Shown in pieces: positions 34,408 through 44,390 of a stretch of 53,319 bases of DNA (its first letter is position 1; the number at the start of each line of letters is the position of its first letter). The notes under the pieces were generated by a model. That model was not told the origin of the DNA, made no database searches, and saw nothing but the letters and a program-made list of their open reading frames with translations. Source of the DNA: Acidimicrobiia bacterium (GTDB taxonomy: Bacteria; Actinomycetota; Acidimicrobiia; Acidimicrobiales; SZUA-35); the NCBI GenBank assembly GCA_029863385.1, contig JAOTVU010000010.1:1-53319 (forward strand), read 5' to 3'. The position numbers and the translations under genes are program-made.

Positions 34408-35244
34408 GTGCGTGTCCTGACGTGGAATCTCTGGTGGAAGTTCGGGTCGTGGTCGCAGCGGCAGCCGGCGATCGAGGCCGAAATCCGCCGAGCTGACGCC
34501 GACATCGTCACGCTGCAGGAGGTCTGGGCCGATGACGATGACGGCGACCAGGCCCGACTCCTGGCCGAGGAACTCGGTTTCCATGCGATCCGATCCCGCC
34601 GATCGGACGGCTCACCGCAACGTTTCGGCAACGCGATCCTCAGCCGCCGGCCGCTCCGGTTCGTCGAACAGGTCACCCTCCCTGATCTCGACGGCGGTCC
34701 GACGTCACGGACCGCGCTGATCGTGGCGATCGACTGGGAACCGGCGCCCCGCCTCCTCGTCACCACCCATCTGACCTGGCAGTACCATGCCAGCGCCACC
34801 CGGCAGATGCAGCTCCAGGCGATCGTCGACGCCATCGAGCGGCACCGTCGGCCAGACGACGGTGGCGAACCGATCCCGGTCGTCATCACGGGCGACCTCA
34901 ACGGTGCACCCGAGTCGCAGGAGCTGCGTCGGTTGACCGGCCTCGAGCCGGGTTATCATCCCGAGCTGATCTTCATCGACGCCTGGGCCGCCGTGGGTGA
35001 GGGGACCGGCTACACCTGGACGAGGGACAACCCGCACGCCGCTGATGCCTCGTGGCCCCGGCGGCGGCTCGATTATGTGCTGGTCAGCTGGCCTCGGGCC
35101 AAGCCGTTCTGCAGTCCGGTGTCGGCGAGGCTGGGTGGGACGAAGCCGGTCTCGGTCGACGGTCGACCGGCCATCGTGCCGTCGGACCACTATGCCGTCA
35201 TCGTCGAACTCGACGATCGAATCGAGGATGCTCGCCCGCAGTAG
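34408..35244 (+). CDS. Endonuclease/exonuclease/phosphatase (EEP) family hydrolase
   Basis: A 278-residue metal-dependent phosphohydrolase of the DNase I-like EEP superfamily. Motifs in order: LTWNLWW with the metal Asn (residue 6), VTLQEVW with the metal Glu, TTHLTWQYH, GDLNGAPES with the catalytic Asp and Asn, RRLDYVLVS, and SDHYAVIVEL with the final catalytic His. No signal peptide, so it is probably cytoplasmic. Family members act on DNA, phosphoinositides, sphingomyelin or nucleotides; the substrate here is undetermined. GTG 34408 has GGAGGT directly before it, too close for a normal site, so the start is moderately certain. Confidence 0.9.
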   Translation: MRVLTWNLWWKFGSWSQRQPAIEAEIRRADADIVTLQEVWADDDDGDQARLLAEELGFHAIRSRRSDGSPQRFGNAILSRRPLRFVEQVTLPDLDGGPTSRTALIVAIDWEPAPRLLVTTHLTWQYHASATRQMQLQAIVDAIERHRRPDDGGEPIPVVITGDLNGAPESQELRRLTGLEPGYHPELIFIDAWAAVGEGTGYTWTRDNPHAADASWPRRRLDYVLVSWPRAKPFCSPVSARLGGTKPVSVDGRPAIVPSDHYAVIVELDDRIEDARPQ

Positions 35245-35291
35245 CGTCGGTTCCCGTGCTTCGACCGGGTGCCGCGACCTCCGGGGTCGTC

Positions 35292-35297
35292 TAGAGT
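35292..35297 (+). promoter_or_regulatory. Putative -10 box of the helD-like gene
   Basis: TAGAGT lies about 50 bases before ATG 35349, which has its own Shine-Dalgarno. This would give a leadered transcript, unlike the leaderless candidates elsewhere. Confidence 0.35.
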
Positions 35298-35348
35298 GAA
35301 AGGCCGCCATTTCTCGCGGCCCTGTTGTCGCGCCGGAGGACCCGACTG

Positions 35349-37442
35349 ATGTCGCAGCAAACGGAGCAGCAAACGGAGCATGCCGACCATCCCGACCTCG
35401 TGAGCGAGCAGGCGCTGTTGGACCACGCCCACGAGTGTCTTTCGGCCATGCAGCACCGGGCGATCGAAATGGCCCGAATCGGGCAGCGATCGGTCGACGA
35501 CGAGAACACCGTCGACGCCCTGGTCACGAAGGCCCACCTCGACAAACGGGTCGAGGCCGTTCATCGGGGCGCCGGCCCACTGTGTTTCGGGCGGATCGAC
35601 ACCTCGGATGCCGAGCGCTGGTACATCGGCCGCCGTCATGTCGAAGACGCAGAGGCCAAGCCTGTGATCGTCGACTGGCGGGCCCCGGTGGCCGCGCCCT
35701 ACTACCGGGCCACGGCCGTCGACCCTTGTGGCCTCGACTTCCGCCGTCGTTTCAGTGTCGCCGATCAGCGGATCGAGGCGATATTCGACGAGGATCTGAC
35801 CGACCCCGACAACGCAGCCGCCTCCGGCATCCCGGATCCACTGCTGGCGGAGCTCGACCGCTCCCGTTCCGGTCAGATGAGCGACATCGTGGCCACGATC
35901 GCGGCGGAGCAGGATGTGATCATCCGGGCTCCGATCGAGAAGCTCCTCGTGGTGCAGGGCGGGCCCGGGACGGGCAAGACGGCGGTCGGCCTTCATCGGG
36001 CGGCCTTCCTCCTCTACCAGCACCGGTTGGCGCTGGCCGATGCCAACGTGCTCGTGATCGGTCCGAACCCGCTGTTCCTCCGGTATATCGCCGACGTCCT
36101 GCCGTCGCTGGGCGAGATTTCGGCCCGCCAGACCACCCTGGTCGGACTGCTGTCGGCCAAGTACCGGGTACGGGGCGTCGATTTACCGGAGGTCGCCGCG
36201 CTCAAGGGTCGAGCGGTGATGGCCCTGGTTCTGGAGCGAGCGGTGAGGGCTCGGATCTCGCCACCGGCCGAGGGATTGGAGGTTCGGTCGGGGGTGGCGG
36301 TGGTTCGGTTTCCGGCCGCTGATCTGGAGTCGATGATCAAGACCGTGCTCGATCGGCGGGTGGCGGTCAACGATGGGCGTGAGGTCTTTCGTCGGATGCT
36401 GATCGCGGAAAGTTGGCGCCGGTACGCGGCCCGACCCGATGTCGAACCGGCCTACGAACCGATGTTCACCGCCGGTGTCCGGGCCTCGACCGACTTCAGG
36501 AAGGCCGTCGACAAGATGTGGCCGCGCCTCACGCCGGCCACGGTGATCCGGGGTCTGTACACCTCGCCGAGACGGTTGGCCGAGGCGGCGACCGAACTGC
36601 TCACGGCCGAGGAGCGGAGGCTACTTTCCCGTCGAGGCACGAAGGCGGACGCTGAACTGTGGACCGCGGCCGATCTGGCGTTGCTCGACGAGGCGGAGGC
36701 CCGGTGCGACGGCGTGCCGCTCAGCTACGCCCACATCATCGTCGACGAGGCCCAGGATCTGTCTCCCATGGACCTGCGTATGCTGGGTCGTCGGGCCGAG
36801 CGGGGCTCGATGACGGTGCTCGGCGATCTGGCCCAGGCAACCACCGTCGGTGCCATCAGGTCGTGGGAGGAAACGGTTGAGCACCTCGTGGGTTCGGTCG
36901 ATTCGACCGACGACGGTTCGGGGGAGCTGGTCCAGCTGACCGAGCTGACCGTCGGATACCGGGTTCCGGCCGCCATTCTCGAGGTCGCCAACCGTCTCCT
37001 GGTGGAGGCCGCCCCGACCGTGACTCCGGCTCGATCGGTCCGTCCCGGTGGCGAAGCGCCGAACGTCGTCTCCACCTCCGACGCCGACGGCCTGGCCGCC
37101 GGTGTCGTCGGCACCCTGACCGCCCTTTCCGACAAACGGTATAGCATGGCCGTCATCGCCCCGGAGGTGATGGTCGAGGACGTCCTCGGTTGGCTTGGCC
37201 GGGCGGCAATCGCCTGCGATCGAGTGGGCGGCGCCGGACTGCCCGGCCGTGACGCGGTGGCCGTGCTCGATCCGTTGGCGGCCAAAGGGCTCGAGTTCGA
37301 CGCCGTCGTGGTCGTCGAGCCGGGTGTGATCGCAGCTTCCGATGCCGGTCTACGGCACCTCTACGTCGCAATGACCAGGGCGGTCCAGTATCTGGGACTG
37401 GTCCATCTGGAGCCCCTTCCCGAGCTCCTGGCACTCGCCTGA
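35349..37442 (+). CDS. helD: HelD-like UvrD-family ATPase (RNA polymerase recycling factor)
   Basis: A 697-residue SF1-type ATPase of the HelD group, which binds stalled RNA polymerase and frees it from nucleic acid. An N-terminal coiled-coil arm (about 1-75) precedes YIGRRHVED and VIVDWRAPVAAPYYRA, a HelD-specific region. The Walker A loop VVQGGPGTGKTAVGLHRAAF lies at 201-220. Walker B is HIIVDEAQDLSPMDLRML, followed by TVLGDLAQAT, ELTVGYRVP, LAAKGLEFDAVVVVEPG and HLYVAMTRAVQYLGLVH. All helicase motifs are intact. ATG 35349 follows GGAGGA by 8 bases. In other actinobacteria HelD can also affect rifampicin response; I claim only the family function. Confidence 0.9.
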   Translation: MSQQTEQQTEHADHPDLVSEQALLDHAHECLSAMQHRAIEMARIGQRSVDDENTVDALVTKAHLDKRVEAVHRGAGPLCFGRIDTSDAERWYIGRRHVEDAEAKPVIVDWRAPVAAPYYRATAVDPCGLDFRRRFSVADQRIEAIFDEDLTDPDNAAASGIPDPLLAELDRSRSGQMSDIVATIAAEQDVIIRAPIEKLLVVQGGPGTGKTAVGLHRAAFLLYQHRLALADANVLVIGPNPLFLRYIADVLPSLGEISARQTTLVGLLSAKYRVRGVDLPEVAALKGRAVMALVLERAVRARISPPAEGLEVRSGVAVVRFPAADLESMIKTVLDRRVAVNDGREVFRRMLIAESWRRYAARPDVEPAYEPMFTAGVRASTDFRKAVDKMWPRLTPATVIRGLYTSPRRLAEAATELLTAEERRLLSRRGTKADAELWTAADLALLDEAEARCDGVPLSYAHIIVDEAQDLSPMDLRMLGRRAERGSMTVLGDLAQATTVGAIRSWEETVEHLVGSVDSTDDGSGELVQLTELTVGYRVPAAILEVANRLLVEAAPTVTPARSVRPGGEAPNVVSTSDADGLAAGVVGTLTALSDKRYSMAVIAPEVMVEDVLGWLGRAAIACDRVGGAGLPGRDAVAVLDPLAAKGLEFDAVVVVEPGVIAASDAGLRHLYVAMTRAVQYLGLVHLEPLPELLALA

Positions 37443-37500
37443 AGAGCCGAAAATCGGCCGTTGCTGGAATCCCGGGCGCCCGGACGTGGTTCCGTGTGTC

Positions 37501-37863
37501 ATGGCCCACACTGCACGTATCGAACCTTCCGACAAGACCTGGACCGTCACCCGCAACGGCACCGTGGTGGCCCGCACCTCGTCCGCCGTGATGGTCCACG
37601 AACACTACAACGGCACCGACCTGCCGCCCGTTCCCTACATTCCCCCGTCCGACGTCGAGGTGGAACTGAGCGGTCCGACCGGCCATTCGACGGTCTGCCC
37701 GGTCAAGGGGACCGCCGGCTACTATTCGGTCGACCTCGGCGATGGATCGGCCGACGAACTGGCCAACTCCGTCTGGTTCTACCCCGAGCCGATGTCCCCG
37801 CTGGAGCCGATCGCCGGCTACGTGTCGTTCTACGGTGACCGTTACGACATCACCGCCTCCTGA
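37501..37863 (+). CDS. DUF427 family protein
   Basis: A 120-residue protein with the DUF427 layout: IEPSDKTWTVTRNGTVVA, then YIPPSDVEVEL, STVCPVKGTAGYYSV and FYPEPMSPLEPIAGYVSFY. The family is a small beta-rich domain common in bacteria, with no established function. ATG 37501 is preferred over GTG 37486, as the family starts near here. It stands alone after the HelD-like gene and converges on parE across a possible terminator at 37871. Confidence 0.88.
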   Translation: MAHTARIEPSDKTWTVTRNGTVVARTSSAVMVHEHYNGTDLPPVPYIPPSDVEVELSGPTGHSTVCPVKGTAGYYSVDLGDGSADELANSVWFYPEPMSPLEPIAGYVSFYGDRYDITAS

Positions 37864-37870
37864 GCGATGG

Positions 37871-37887
37871 CTGGTCCTCCGGACCGG
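37871..37887. terminator. Short hairpin between DUF427 and parE
   Basis: CTGGTCC at 37871-37877 pairs with GGACCGG at 37881-37887 around a 3-base loop, with one G-U pair. It lies in the 28-base gap between two convergent genes. Confidence 0.45.
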
Positions 37888-37891
37888 CGAC

Positions 37892-40069
37892 TCAGATGTC
37901 GAGTAGTTCGGCGTCGACGAAGGCCGAGTGGGAGACGATGTAGTCCTTGCGGGTGGCGACGTCGGAGCCCATGAGCACGTCGAACAGTTTTGCCGCCTTG
38001 GTCGCCGCCTCGGCGTCACCCATCGTCATCCGCTTGAGAACCCGGGTCTCCGGATTCAGCGTCGTCTCCGCCAACTCGTCGACGTTCATCTCACCGAGAC
38101 CCTTGAAACGCTTCCACTTGTCGAGCCCGATCTTGTGCTTCTCGCTCAGCGCCGCCCGTTCGGCGTCGTCGAACGCGTAGACCATCTCACCCTTCACTTT
38201 CGTGGCGAACAGCGGAGGCTGAGCTGCATACACCATGCCGTTGTCGAGCAGCGGTCGCATGTGCTTGTGGATCAGCGTCAGGAGTAGACAGCGAATATGG
38301 CTGCCGTCGACGTCGGCGTCGCACAGGATGATGATGCGGCCGTAGCGGCAGGATTCGAGGTCGAAATCGCGGCCCGAACCGGCACCGATGGCCGTGATCA
38401 GCGCCTGGGCCTCGGTGTTCTCCACCACCTGCTTCAAGCTGGCCTTGCCGGCGTTGACCACCTTGCCCCGAAGCGGGAGCACCGCCATGGTCTCCGAATC
38501 CCGGCCGTTGATGGCCGGACCGGCGGCCGAGTTGCCCTCCACGATCAGCAGTTCCGAGTCGGGGCCGTGGCGGCGACAGTCGGCCAGTTTGTCCGGCATG
38601 CCCGATGAGCCGAGGTTGGCCGCCTTGCGCCGGGCATCGAGCTGTTGCTTGGTGGCCACCCGGTTGAGCACGGCCTGGGAGATCTTGTCTCGCAGCGCGT
38701 TGATCTGCGTCTTCTTGCCGCCTCCTTCGATCCAGTCGTGGAAGCCGAGCTTGACGGTCTCGTAGACCAGGTTCTGGATGGCCGGGGTGCCCAGCTCCTG
38801 CTTGGTCTGACCCCGGAACTGGGGTTCTGGGAACGTGACCTTCACCGCGGCCACCAGGCCCTCCTGGATGTCGGTCGGGGTGGCCCGGTCGTTGCCCGAC
38901 TTGGCCAACCTCTTCAGCTTGCGGGTGTCGGTGAGGAGCTCGTCGTTGGCCACCTTGGACAGCGCCCGCTCGAATCCGGCCACATGGGTGCCGCCGTTGG
39001 GCGTGGGAATGGTGTTGACGAAGCTGACGATGGTGGTGTCGTAGCCTTTGACCCAGCGGGCCGCCACCGTGATGGTGCACGGGCGGGTCACGGTCGTCAT
39101 CTTGTTGTCGACCGGCACCTTCTCGGTGAAGGTGGCCTCGTTCTGGATCATCAACACGTCGGTGACCGACTCGCCGATCGACAGGTACTCCACGTAGTCG
39201 GCCAGGCCACCGGCGGCCACGAACTCCTCGGGCTTCTGGCCCGGGTTGCGTTTGTCGTCGAGTTTGACGTGCAGTCCGGGCACCAGAAAACAGACTCGGG
39301 CCACGTGATCGCGGACCTTCTCGTAGTCGACCCGGGAGTCGGGGTCGAACAGGTTCCGGTCGGGCCAGAACCGGATGCGGCTACCGGAACGGGTGGCCGG
39401 GATCGTGCGGACCCGGGCCAGCTTCTTCGTCGGCTTGAACTTGCCCGACGACAGATAGTTGCCCGGCACCCGCTCCAGGAACACCATGCGCCACGTGGCG
39501 CCATCGCGGTCGACCTCGGCCACCAGCTTCGACGACAGGGCGTTGACGACCGACGCGCCGACGCCGTGGAGGCCGCCGGAGGATGAGTAGGCCCCGCCGC
39601 CGAACTTGCCGCCGGCGTGCAATTCGGTGAAGACGACCTCGAGCGCCGTGCGGCCGTCCTCCTTGCGCCCGATGGGGATGCCCCGGCCATCATCGGACAC
39701 CTCGATCGAGCCGTCCTTGTGCAGGGTGACGTCGATGTTCGACGCGTACCCGGCGGCGGCCTCGTCGACGGCGTTGTCGATGATCTCCCACACCAGGTGA
39801 TGCAGGCCGTCGTTGCCGGTTCCGCCGATGTACATGCCGGGTCGCTTACGGACCGCGTCCAGACCCTCGAGGATCTGGATCTGGTGCTGGTCGTAGCCGT
39901 TGGAACTCGACGACGATCGCAGCCGGGTCGTCTTCCTGGCGGTCTTCTTCGTGGTCTTCTTCGCCGACCCGTTCGCGGTCGCCTTCCCGGCTGTCGCCTT
40001 CCTCGCCGAACCGCTTGCGGTCGCTTTCCTGGTCACGGGCCTACCTGATGCTTTCTTGGTTGGAGCCAT
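37892..40069 (-). CDS. parE: DNA topoisomerase IV subunit B with lysine/alanine-rich N-terminal tail
   Basis: A 725-residue GyrB/ParE ATPase subunit. The GHKL ATPase part has EIIDNAVDEAAAG, SDDGRGIP and GGLHGVGASVVNAL. The toprim part has LLIVEGNSAAG near residue 515 and LCDADVDGSHI near 590, with QPPLFATK and FKGLGEMN after it. Residues 1-58 are an unusual tail rich in Lys, Ala, Thr and Arg (TKKASG, ATAGKATANGSAKKTTKK) that looks like histone H1 and would bind DNA electrostatically. ParE rather than GyrB is inferred from pairing with the GyrA-like partner that lacks a clear GyrA box. ATG 40069 begins 3 bases after parC ends. Confidence 0.9.
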   Translation of the reverse strand: MAPTKKASGRPVTRKATASGSARKATAGKATANGSAKKTTKKTARKTTRLRSSSSSNGYDQHQIQILEGLDAVRKRPGMYIGGTGNDGLHHLVWEIIDNAVDEAAAGYASNIDVTLHKDGSIEVSDDGRGIPIGRKEDGRTALEVVFTELHAGGKFGGGAYSSSGGLHGVGASVVNALSSKLVAEVDRDGATWRMVFLERVPGNYLSSGKFKPTKKLARVRTIPATRSGSRIRFWPDRNLFDPDSRVDYEKVRDHVARVCFLVPGLHVKLDDKRNPGQKPEEFVAAGGLADYVEYLSIGESVTDVLMIQNEATFTEKVPVDNKMTTVTRPCTITVAARWVKGYDTTIVSFVNTIPTPNGGTHVAGFERALSKVANDELLTDTRKLKRLAKSGNDRATPTDIQEGLVAAVKVTFPEPQFRGQTKQELGTPAIQNLVYETVKLGFHDWIEGGGKKTQINALRDKISQAVLNRVATKQQLDARRKAANLGSSGMPDKLADCRRHGPDSELLIVEGNSAAGPAINGRDSETMAVLPLRGKVVNAGKASLKQVVENTEAQALITAIGAGSGRDFDLESCRYGRIIILCDADVDGSHIRCLLLTLIHKHMRPLLDNGMVYAAQPPLFATKVKGEMVYAFDDAERAALSEKHKIGLDKWKRFKGLGEMNVDELAETTLNPETRVLKRMTMGDAEAATKAAKLFDVLMGSDVATRKDYIVSHSAFVDAELLDI

Positions 40070-40072
40070 CGT

Positions 40073-42532
40073 CTACCACCTGAGCGAGCCGACGGCCAGA
40101 ATCCGCTTCGGGGTCGACGAGCTGGCCCCGTCGCGACGGGTTGGTCTGACCTTGAGCGGCTCGGGTGTGTTGTCGGGGCGGGTCGGGGCGTCGGCCTGGC
40201 CGACGATGCACATGATGCGGTCGCCCGAGCCGACCCAGGCGTAGTCGATCCGGTGCTCATCGCGGAACTTGGTGATGCGAACCCCGCCGGTTCCCCGACC
40301 CTTGGTCGGGATCTCGGCCGCCGAGGTCGCCTTGGCCGTACCCCGGTCGGTGACGGTCACGATCAGCGTGTCGTCGGATGCAACCCCGGCGCCCACCACC
40401 TTGGCTTTGCCCTTGAGCTTGATCCCGGCCACGCCCCTGGCCGCCGCGCCCTGCATGCTGATGCCGTCGGCTTCGGTCCGCAGCGTCTGGGCGTCGGAGG
40501 TCACGAACACCACCTCGTCGCCCCCGGCCACCTCGAACGCGGCCACGACGCGGTCGGTGCCGGCCAGTTTGATGACCGGTCGGCCTGACTTGAGTGCGAC
40601 CAGCGTCGACCGGTCGAGTCGCTTTGCCATGCCCTGGGCGGTGACCACCATGACCGCGCCGCCGGTCGGGGCGAACGAGGCGATGACGGCATCGTTTCGG
40701 ACGGCCTCGGTGACCTCACCGGCCGACTTGCCCCGGCTGCGTCCGCCCACCTCGGGCACATCGGCCGCCGTGGTCGAGAGAAGCTTGCCCGCCGCCGTGA
40801 TCGACAGCACCGGTTGACGCAGCGTGGTCAACACGACCGAGTCGAGTACGTCGTGCCGGGACGGACTGTAGCTCTTGGACGTGCCCTGCGGCTCCCGACC
40901 GAGCAGACCCGACGAGGTCAGGCTGACCACACAGGGGTCGTCGGGGAGTTCTGCCAGCACCTGCTCCTGGAGTTGCTCGATCTCCGGGATGTCATCGGAG
41001 GTGATGATCTGGCTCCGGCGCTCCCAGCCGTACTTGGCGACGATCTCCTCCAGCTCCTTCAGCACGATGGTGCGCCGGCGCTGCTCGGAGCCGAGGATCT
41101 TCTTCAGATCGGCGATGGTGGACTCCAGCTCGGACTTCTCCGCGACGAGCTGGGTGTAGGACAGAGCGGTGAGGCGTCGAAGTTGGAGATCGAGAACGTA
41201 CTCGGCTTGGACCTGCGACAACCCCAGCCGTTCCATCAGTTTCGTGCGGGCCTCGACCCCATCGGCCGAGTTCCGGATGATCGACACCACCTCGTCGATG
41301 TTGTCGATGGCGATGAGCAGGCCCTCGACCAGATGAAGCCGTTCGGACGCCTTGCGCAGCCGATACTCGGTGCGCTTGACCACGACGTCGAGTCGATGCT
41401 CGATGTAATGACGGCAGAGATCGTAGAGTCCGAGCGTTGTCGGCACACCGTCGACAAGGACGACGTTGTTGATGCCGAACGTCTCCTCGAGTGGGGTGAG
41501 CTTGTACAGCTTCTCCAGCAGGAGTTCGGGGTTGACCCCGGTCTTGCACTCGATCAGCAGCCGCATGCCCGACTTGCGGTCCGACAGATTGGTCACATCC
41601 GAGATGCCGGAGATCCGGTTGGCGTTGATCAGATCCTTGATCTTCGAAACGACCCGCTCGACCCCGACCAGGTAGGGGAGTTCGGTGACCTCGATTCCTT
41701 TCCGGGCTCGGGTCACGTCGATGATCTCGGCCTTGGCCCGGATGCGGATCGTGCCCCGGCCGGTCTCGTAGGCGTCGCGCACCCCATCCGCGATGATCTG
41801 ACCACCGGATGGGAAGTCGGGACCCGGCACCAGCTTCATCAGGTCGTCGACCGTCGGCTTCGGCCGGCGCCTGGTCATCACCAGCTTGATGGCCTCGTGG
41901 ATCTCCCCGAGATTGTGGGTCGGCATGTTGGTGGCCATGCCGACGGCGATGCCGGTCGAGCCGTTGACCAGCAGATTCGGCAACAGGGCGGGTAGGTAGT
42001 CGGGCTCGGTCGATTCGCCGTCATACGTCGCGCTGAACCCGACGGTCTCCTCGTCGATCTCCCCAAGAAGGTCGATGGCGGCGTCGGTGAGCCGGCACTC
42101 GGTGTAGCGGTAGGCGGCGGGAGGGTGATCGAGGCTGCCGAAGTTGCCCTGGGGGTCGATGAGGGTGACCGGGCGGGAGAAGTCCTGGCCCATACGGACC
42201 AGGGTGTCGTAGATCGCCGAATCGCCGTGGGGGTGGAACTTGGCCATCACGTCGCCGACGACGTGGGCGCACTTGCGGTGGGGGCGGTCCGGGTAGAGCC
42301 GCATCTGGAGCATCGAGTACAGGATGCGCCGCTGCACCGGTTTGAGGCCGTCGCGAACGTCGGGGATGGCGCGGGCGGTGATGACCGAGAGCGAGTAGGC
42401 CAGGAAGGACTGACCGAGCTCCTCCTCGACGGGGACGTCGATCACCTCCCGGGCGAAGGGAAGCAACCCGCCCTGGATGGCGCTCGAACCGTTCGTCGAG
42501 CCTGATTTCGGTTGTGACTTGCGTCGTGCCAT
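40073..42532 (-). CDS. parC: DNA topoisomerase IV subunit A
   Basis: An 819-residue GyrA/ParC DNA-breakage subunit. [19 protein letters not shown] opens the core, [10 protein letters not shown] at 100-109 is the quinolone-resistance region, and [10 protein letters not shown] places the catalytic Tyr at residue 133. The C-terminal beta-pinwheel follows from about 520. I do not find the QRRGGKG GyrA box that wraps DNA in gyrase; the nearest is GGRSRGKS near 610, which supports ParC, although a degenerate box is possible. It is the first gene of a parC-parE pair on the minus strand. The complex separates linked chromosomes and relaxes supercoils. The start is ATG 42532, with an AAGGA rather far upstream. 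Confidence 0.88.
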   Translation of the reverse strand: MARRKSQPKSGSTNGSSAIQGGLLPFAREVIDVPVEEELGQSFLAYSLSVITARAIPDVRDGLKPVQRRILYSMLQMRLYPDRPHRKCAHVVGDVMAKFHPHGDSAIYDTLVRMGQDFSRPVTLIDPQGNFGSLDHPPAAYRYTECRLTDAAIDLLGEIDEETVGFSATYDGESTEPDYLPALLPNLLVNGSTGIAVGMATNMPTHNLGEIHEAIKLVMTRRRPKPTVDDLMKLVPGPDFPSGGQIIADGVRDAYETGRGTIRIRAKAEIIDVTRARKGIEVTELPYLVGVERVVSKIKDLINANRISGISDVTNLSDRKSGMRLLIECKTGVNPELLLEKLYKLTPLEETFGINNVVLVDGVPTTLGLYDLCRHYIEHRLDVVVKRTEYRLRKASERLHLVEGLLIAIDNIDEVVSIIRNSADGVEARTKLMERLGLSQVQAEYVLDLQLRRLTALSYTQLVAEKSELESTIADLKKILGSEQRRRTIVLKELEEIVAKYGWERRSQIITSDDIPEIEQLQEQVLAELPDDPCVVSLTSSGLLGREPQGTSKSYSPSRHDVLDSVVLTTLRQPVLSITAAGKLLSTTAADVPEVGGRSRGKSAGEVTEAVRNDAVIASFAPTGGAVMVVTAQGMAKRLDRSTLVALKSGRPVIKLAGTDRVVAAFEVAGGDEVVFVTSDAQTLRTEADGISMQGAAARGVAGIKLKGKAKVVGAGVASDDTLIVTVTDRGTAKATSAAEIPTKGRGTGGVRITKFRDEHRIDYAWVGSGDRIMCIVGQADAPTRPDNTPEPLKVRPTRRDGASSSTPKRILAVGSLRW

Positions 42533-42922
42533 GAGGCTGATGTCATCCTTTCAGCCGGAGCACCGATCGTTCGGGGCCTGGGGCTGGAGGTGCAGTGAAA
42601 GATTGACGGTGAGGGGCTGGGAGTGGGGGCTGAGGGTCAGGTCGAGGCCGCTTTGGTGCGGACAGGTTCGGGTTACGAACCCGCTGCCCCCACCTCGTGC
42701 CGCCGTGGACCACCGGGCTGATGCGATCGAGGAACCGAGAGGTTCGATTCGCCCGATCCAGGCGTGCCCGGTCGTCGTGTCCACTACAGATAATGGCAAG
42801 AATTCGGGCTCGATTGGTGGACGGTTCCGGCAGAATCGCCCCCGAGGCCGGCTTCCAGGATAGTGGATTCGCCCGTCACCCCATCGGGGGCATGGGGATA
42901 CGGTTCGTCTACCCTTGACAGG
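42533..42922. other. Intergenic region between divergent parC and AAA+ genes
   Basis: A 390-base non-coding stretch that must contain the parC promoter. Two short hairpins are seen, CGGGTT-acg-AACCCG near 42671 and GAACC-gaga-GGTTC near 42740. A GGTTCGATTCG string resembles a tRNA T arm, but no other tRNA parts surround it. I see no gene. Confidence 0.55.
42910..42915 (+). promoter_or_regulatory. Putative -10 box of a leaderless promoter (AAA+ protein)
   Basis: TACCCT, then 7 bases, then GTG 42923. It decides the start of the AAA+ gene against a longer upstream frame. Confidence 0.5.
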
Positions 42923-43909
42923 GTGCCACCAGGACGTGACGATCTCCGAAAGAAGCTGATCGAAGCCGGTGAGGCCGTCCGTTCGGCTGCCGCCGATCGG
43001 GGTCTCGACGTCCGCACTCCCGAGGTTTTCAAGGACCTGCCGATCCCGACTTCGGCCAAAGCGCGGTCGCTCGAGGAGATCCAGGGCGACCTCGACCGCC
43101 TGGTCGGCCTCCACAGCGTCAAGGAGCAGGTCCGCACCCAGATCGCCTTCCTTCAGATCCAGGAGCGGCGCAAGGAACACGGCCTGGCCGAGGTCGGCTC
43201 CAGCAAACATCTGGTGTTTCTCGGCAACCCAGGGACCGGGAAGACGACGGTCGCCCGGCTGCTGGCCGAGATGTACCAGTCGATCGGTCTCCTGCGCAAA
43301 GGTCATCTCGTCGAGGTCGACCGGGCCGAACTCGTCGGCCAGTACGTCGGTCACACCGCGAACCGCACCAACAAGGCCGTCAAGAAGGCACTCGACGGGA
43401 TCCTGTTCATCGACGAGGCCTACGCTCTCTCACCCGACGGGATCGGTCGCAACGACTTCGGTCCCGAGGCGATCGAGACGCTCCTCAAACGGATGGAGGA
43501 CCACCGCAATCGTTTGGTCGTCATCGTCGCCGGCTATCCGAAGCTGATGGAACGGTTCCTTCAATCGAATCCCGGCCTGCGGTCACGGTTCTCGCGCGAG
43601 ATCGTGTTTCCCGACTACACCCCGGCCGAGCTGGTCGAGATCTTCCTCAACATGGCCGACGATGCCGACTACCGGCTCGACGCCGACGGCAAGGTCACCC
43701 TCGAACGGATCTTCCTCACCCTGGCCGGGAGCCCGGGTTTCGGGAACGGGCGGTACGCCCGCACCTTGTTCGAGCAGGCAATCAACCGGCAGGCGCTGCG
43801 ATTGTCGCAGGATCGGGCGGTTGATCATCTCGATCGGGCGTCGGTCACGACCATCTCCTCGACCGATCTGGCCGAGGCCGCCGGGCTGCTCGACAAGCGT
43901 CGTAACTGA
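42923..43909 (+). CDS. CbbX/SpoVK-like AAA+ ATPase
   Basis: A 328-residue single-domain AAA+ protein of the CbbX/SpoVK/EccA group. A charged N-terminal helix (about 5-60) precedes [15 protein letters not shown]. Walker A is GNPGTGKT at 101-108, the pore-loop region is around [11 protein letters not shown], Walker B is ILFIDEA at 160-166 and the arginine finger region is NPGLRSRF. CbbX members remodel RuBisCO and EccA serves type VII secretion, but neither partner is present here, so the client is unknown. GTG 42923 is chosen because TACCCT lies 7 bases before it; the frame starting at 42863 would include the promoter. Confidence 0.88.
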   Translation: MPPGRDDLRKKLIEAGEAVRSAAADRGLDVRTPEVFKDLPIPTSAKARSLEEIQGDLDRLVGLHSVKEQVRTQIAFLQIQERRKEHGLAEVGSSKHLVFLGNPGTGKTTVARLLAEMYQSIGLLRKGHLVEVDRAELVGQYVGHTANRTNKAVKKALDGILFIDEAYALSPDGIGRNDFGPEAIETLLKRMEDHRNRLVVIVAGYPKLMERFLQSNPGLRSRFSREIVFPDYTPAELVEIFLNMADDADYRLDADGKVTLERIFLTLAGSPGFGNGRYARTLFEQAINRQALRLSQDRAVDHLDRASVTTISSTDLAEAAGLLDKRRN

Positions 43910-44094
43910 GTCCAAAACCGGATCCGGCCGACCCATCGGGCCGACCTCCCATCGAATTGTGTCCAGTGGTTTCCGTATGGCGGATTCCCACCGACGATGT
44001 CCCACGGTCATCGCTGTCTCGGGGAGTACCTTCCGCAGACACTGGTTGTGCCTGCAGAAGGCCTCGACCGAGAAAATCGCCCCGTGCTTCGATG

Positions 44095-44113
44095 GGCTCC
44101 GACTGCCGGAGCC
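44095..44113. terminator. Hairpin between convergent AAA+ and small RHH-like genes
   Basis: GGCTCCG at 44095-44101 pairs perfectly with CGGAGCC at 44107-44113 around a 5-base loop. It lies in the gap between two genes that converge, so it could stop transcription in both directions. Confidence 0.5.
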
Positions 44114-44150
44114 GAGGGCGGTTAGTTACCTGGCTTCACGCAGTCGGAGC

Positions 44151-44390
44151 TCAGCGACGACGGCGTCGACGCTGAGCGTCGATCTTACGGGCCGACTTCA
44201 CCACGAGGTTCAGTCGTTGACCGAGCTGCTCATGGCTCATCGGCGCCTCGAGGTTCAGCTCGGGAGCCAGAGCCTCGAGAATTGCGCTCACGCTCACGCC
44301 CTGTTCGGCGGCGAAGCCGTGCCAGTGGTCATGAGCATCGTCACTCACATATGCATGAAGGGCCTTACGACCGTTGTTGTCGTCAGACAT
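44151..44390 (-). CDS. Small ribbon-helix-helix-like protein with basic tail
   Basis: A 79-residue protein. Residues 9-16 (KALHAYVS) fit the single strand, 17-30 and 33-46 the two helices of a ribbon-helix-helix (CopG/Arc-like) fold, followed by a linker and a tail ending in six arginines (KSARKIDAQ then Arg run). Such a fold would form a dimer that binds DNA. ATG 44390 follows AGGTGA by 7 bases, which fixes the start; the longer frame has no support. No toxin gene lies next to it, so I do not call it an antitoxin. Function unknown; the fold is inferred from pattern only. Confidence 0.65.
   Translation of the reverse strand: MSDDNNGRKALHAYVSDDAHDHWHGFAAEQGVSVSAILEALAPELNLEAPMSHEQLGQRLNLVVKSARKIDAQRRRRRR

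Noticed and set aside
42700..42770. tRNA-like T-arm string GGTTCGATTCG
   Set aside because: No acceptor stem, D arm or anticodon arm can be folded around it.
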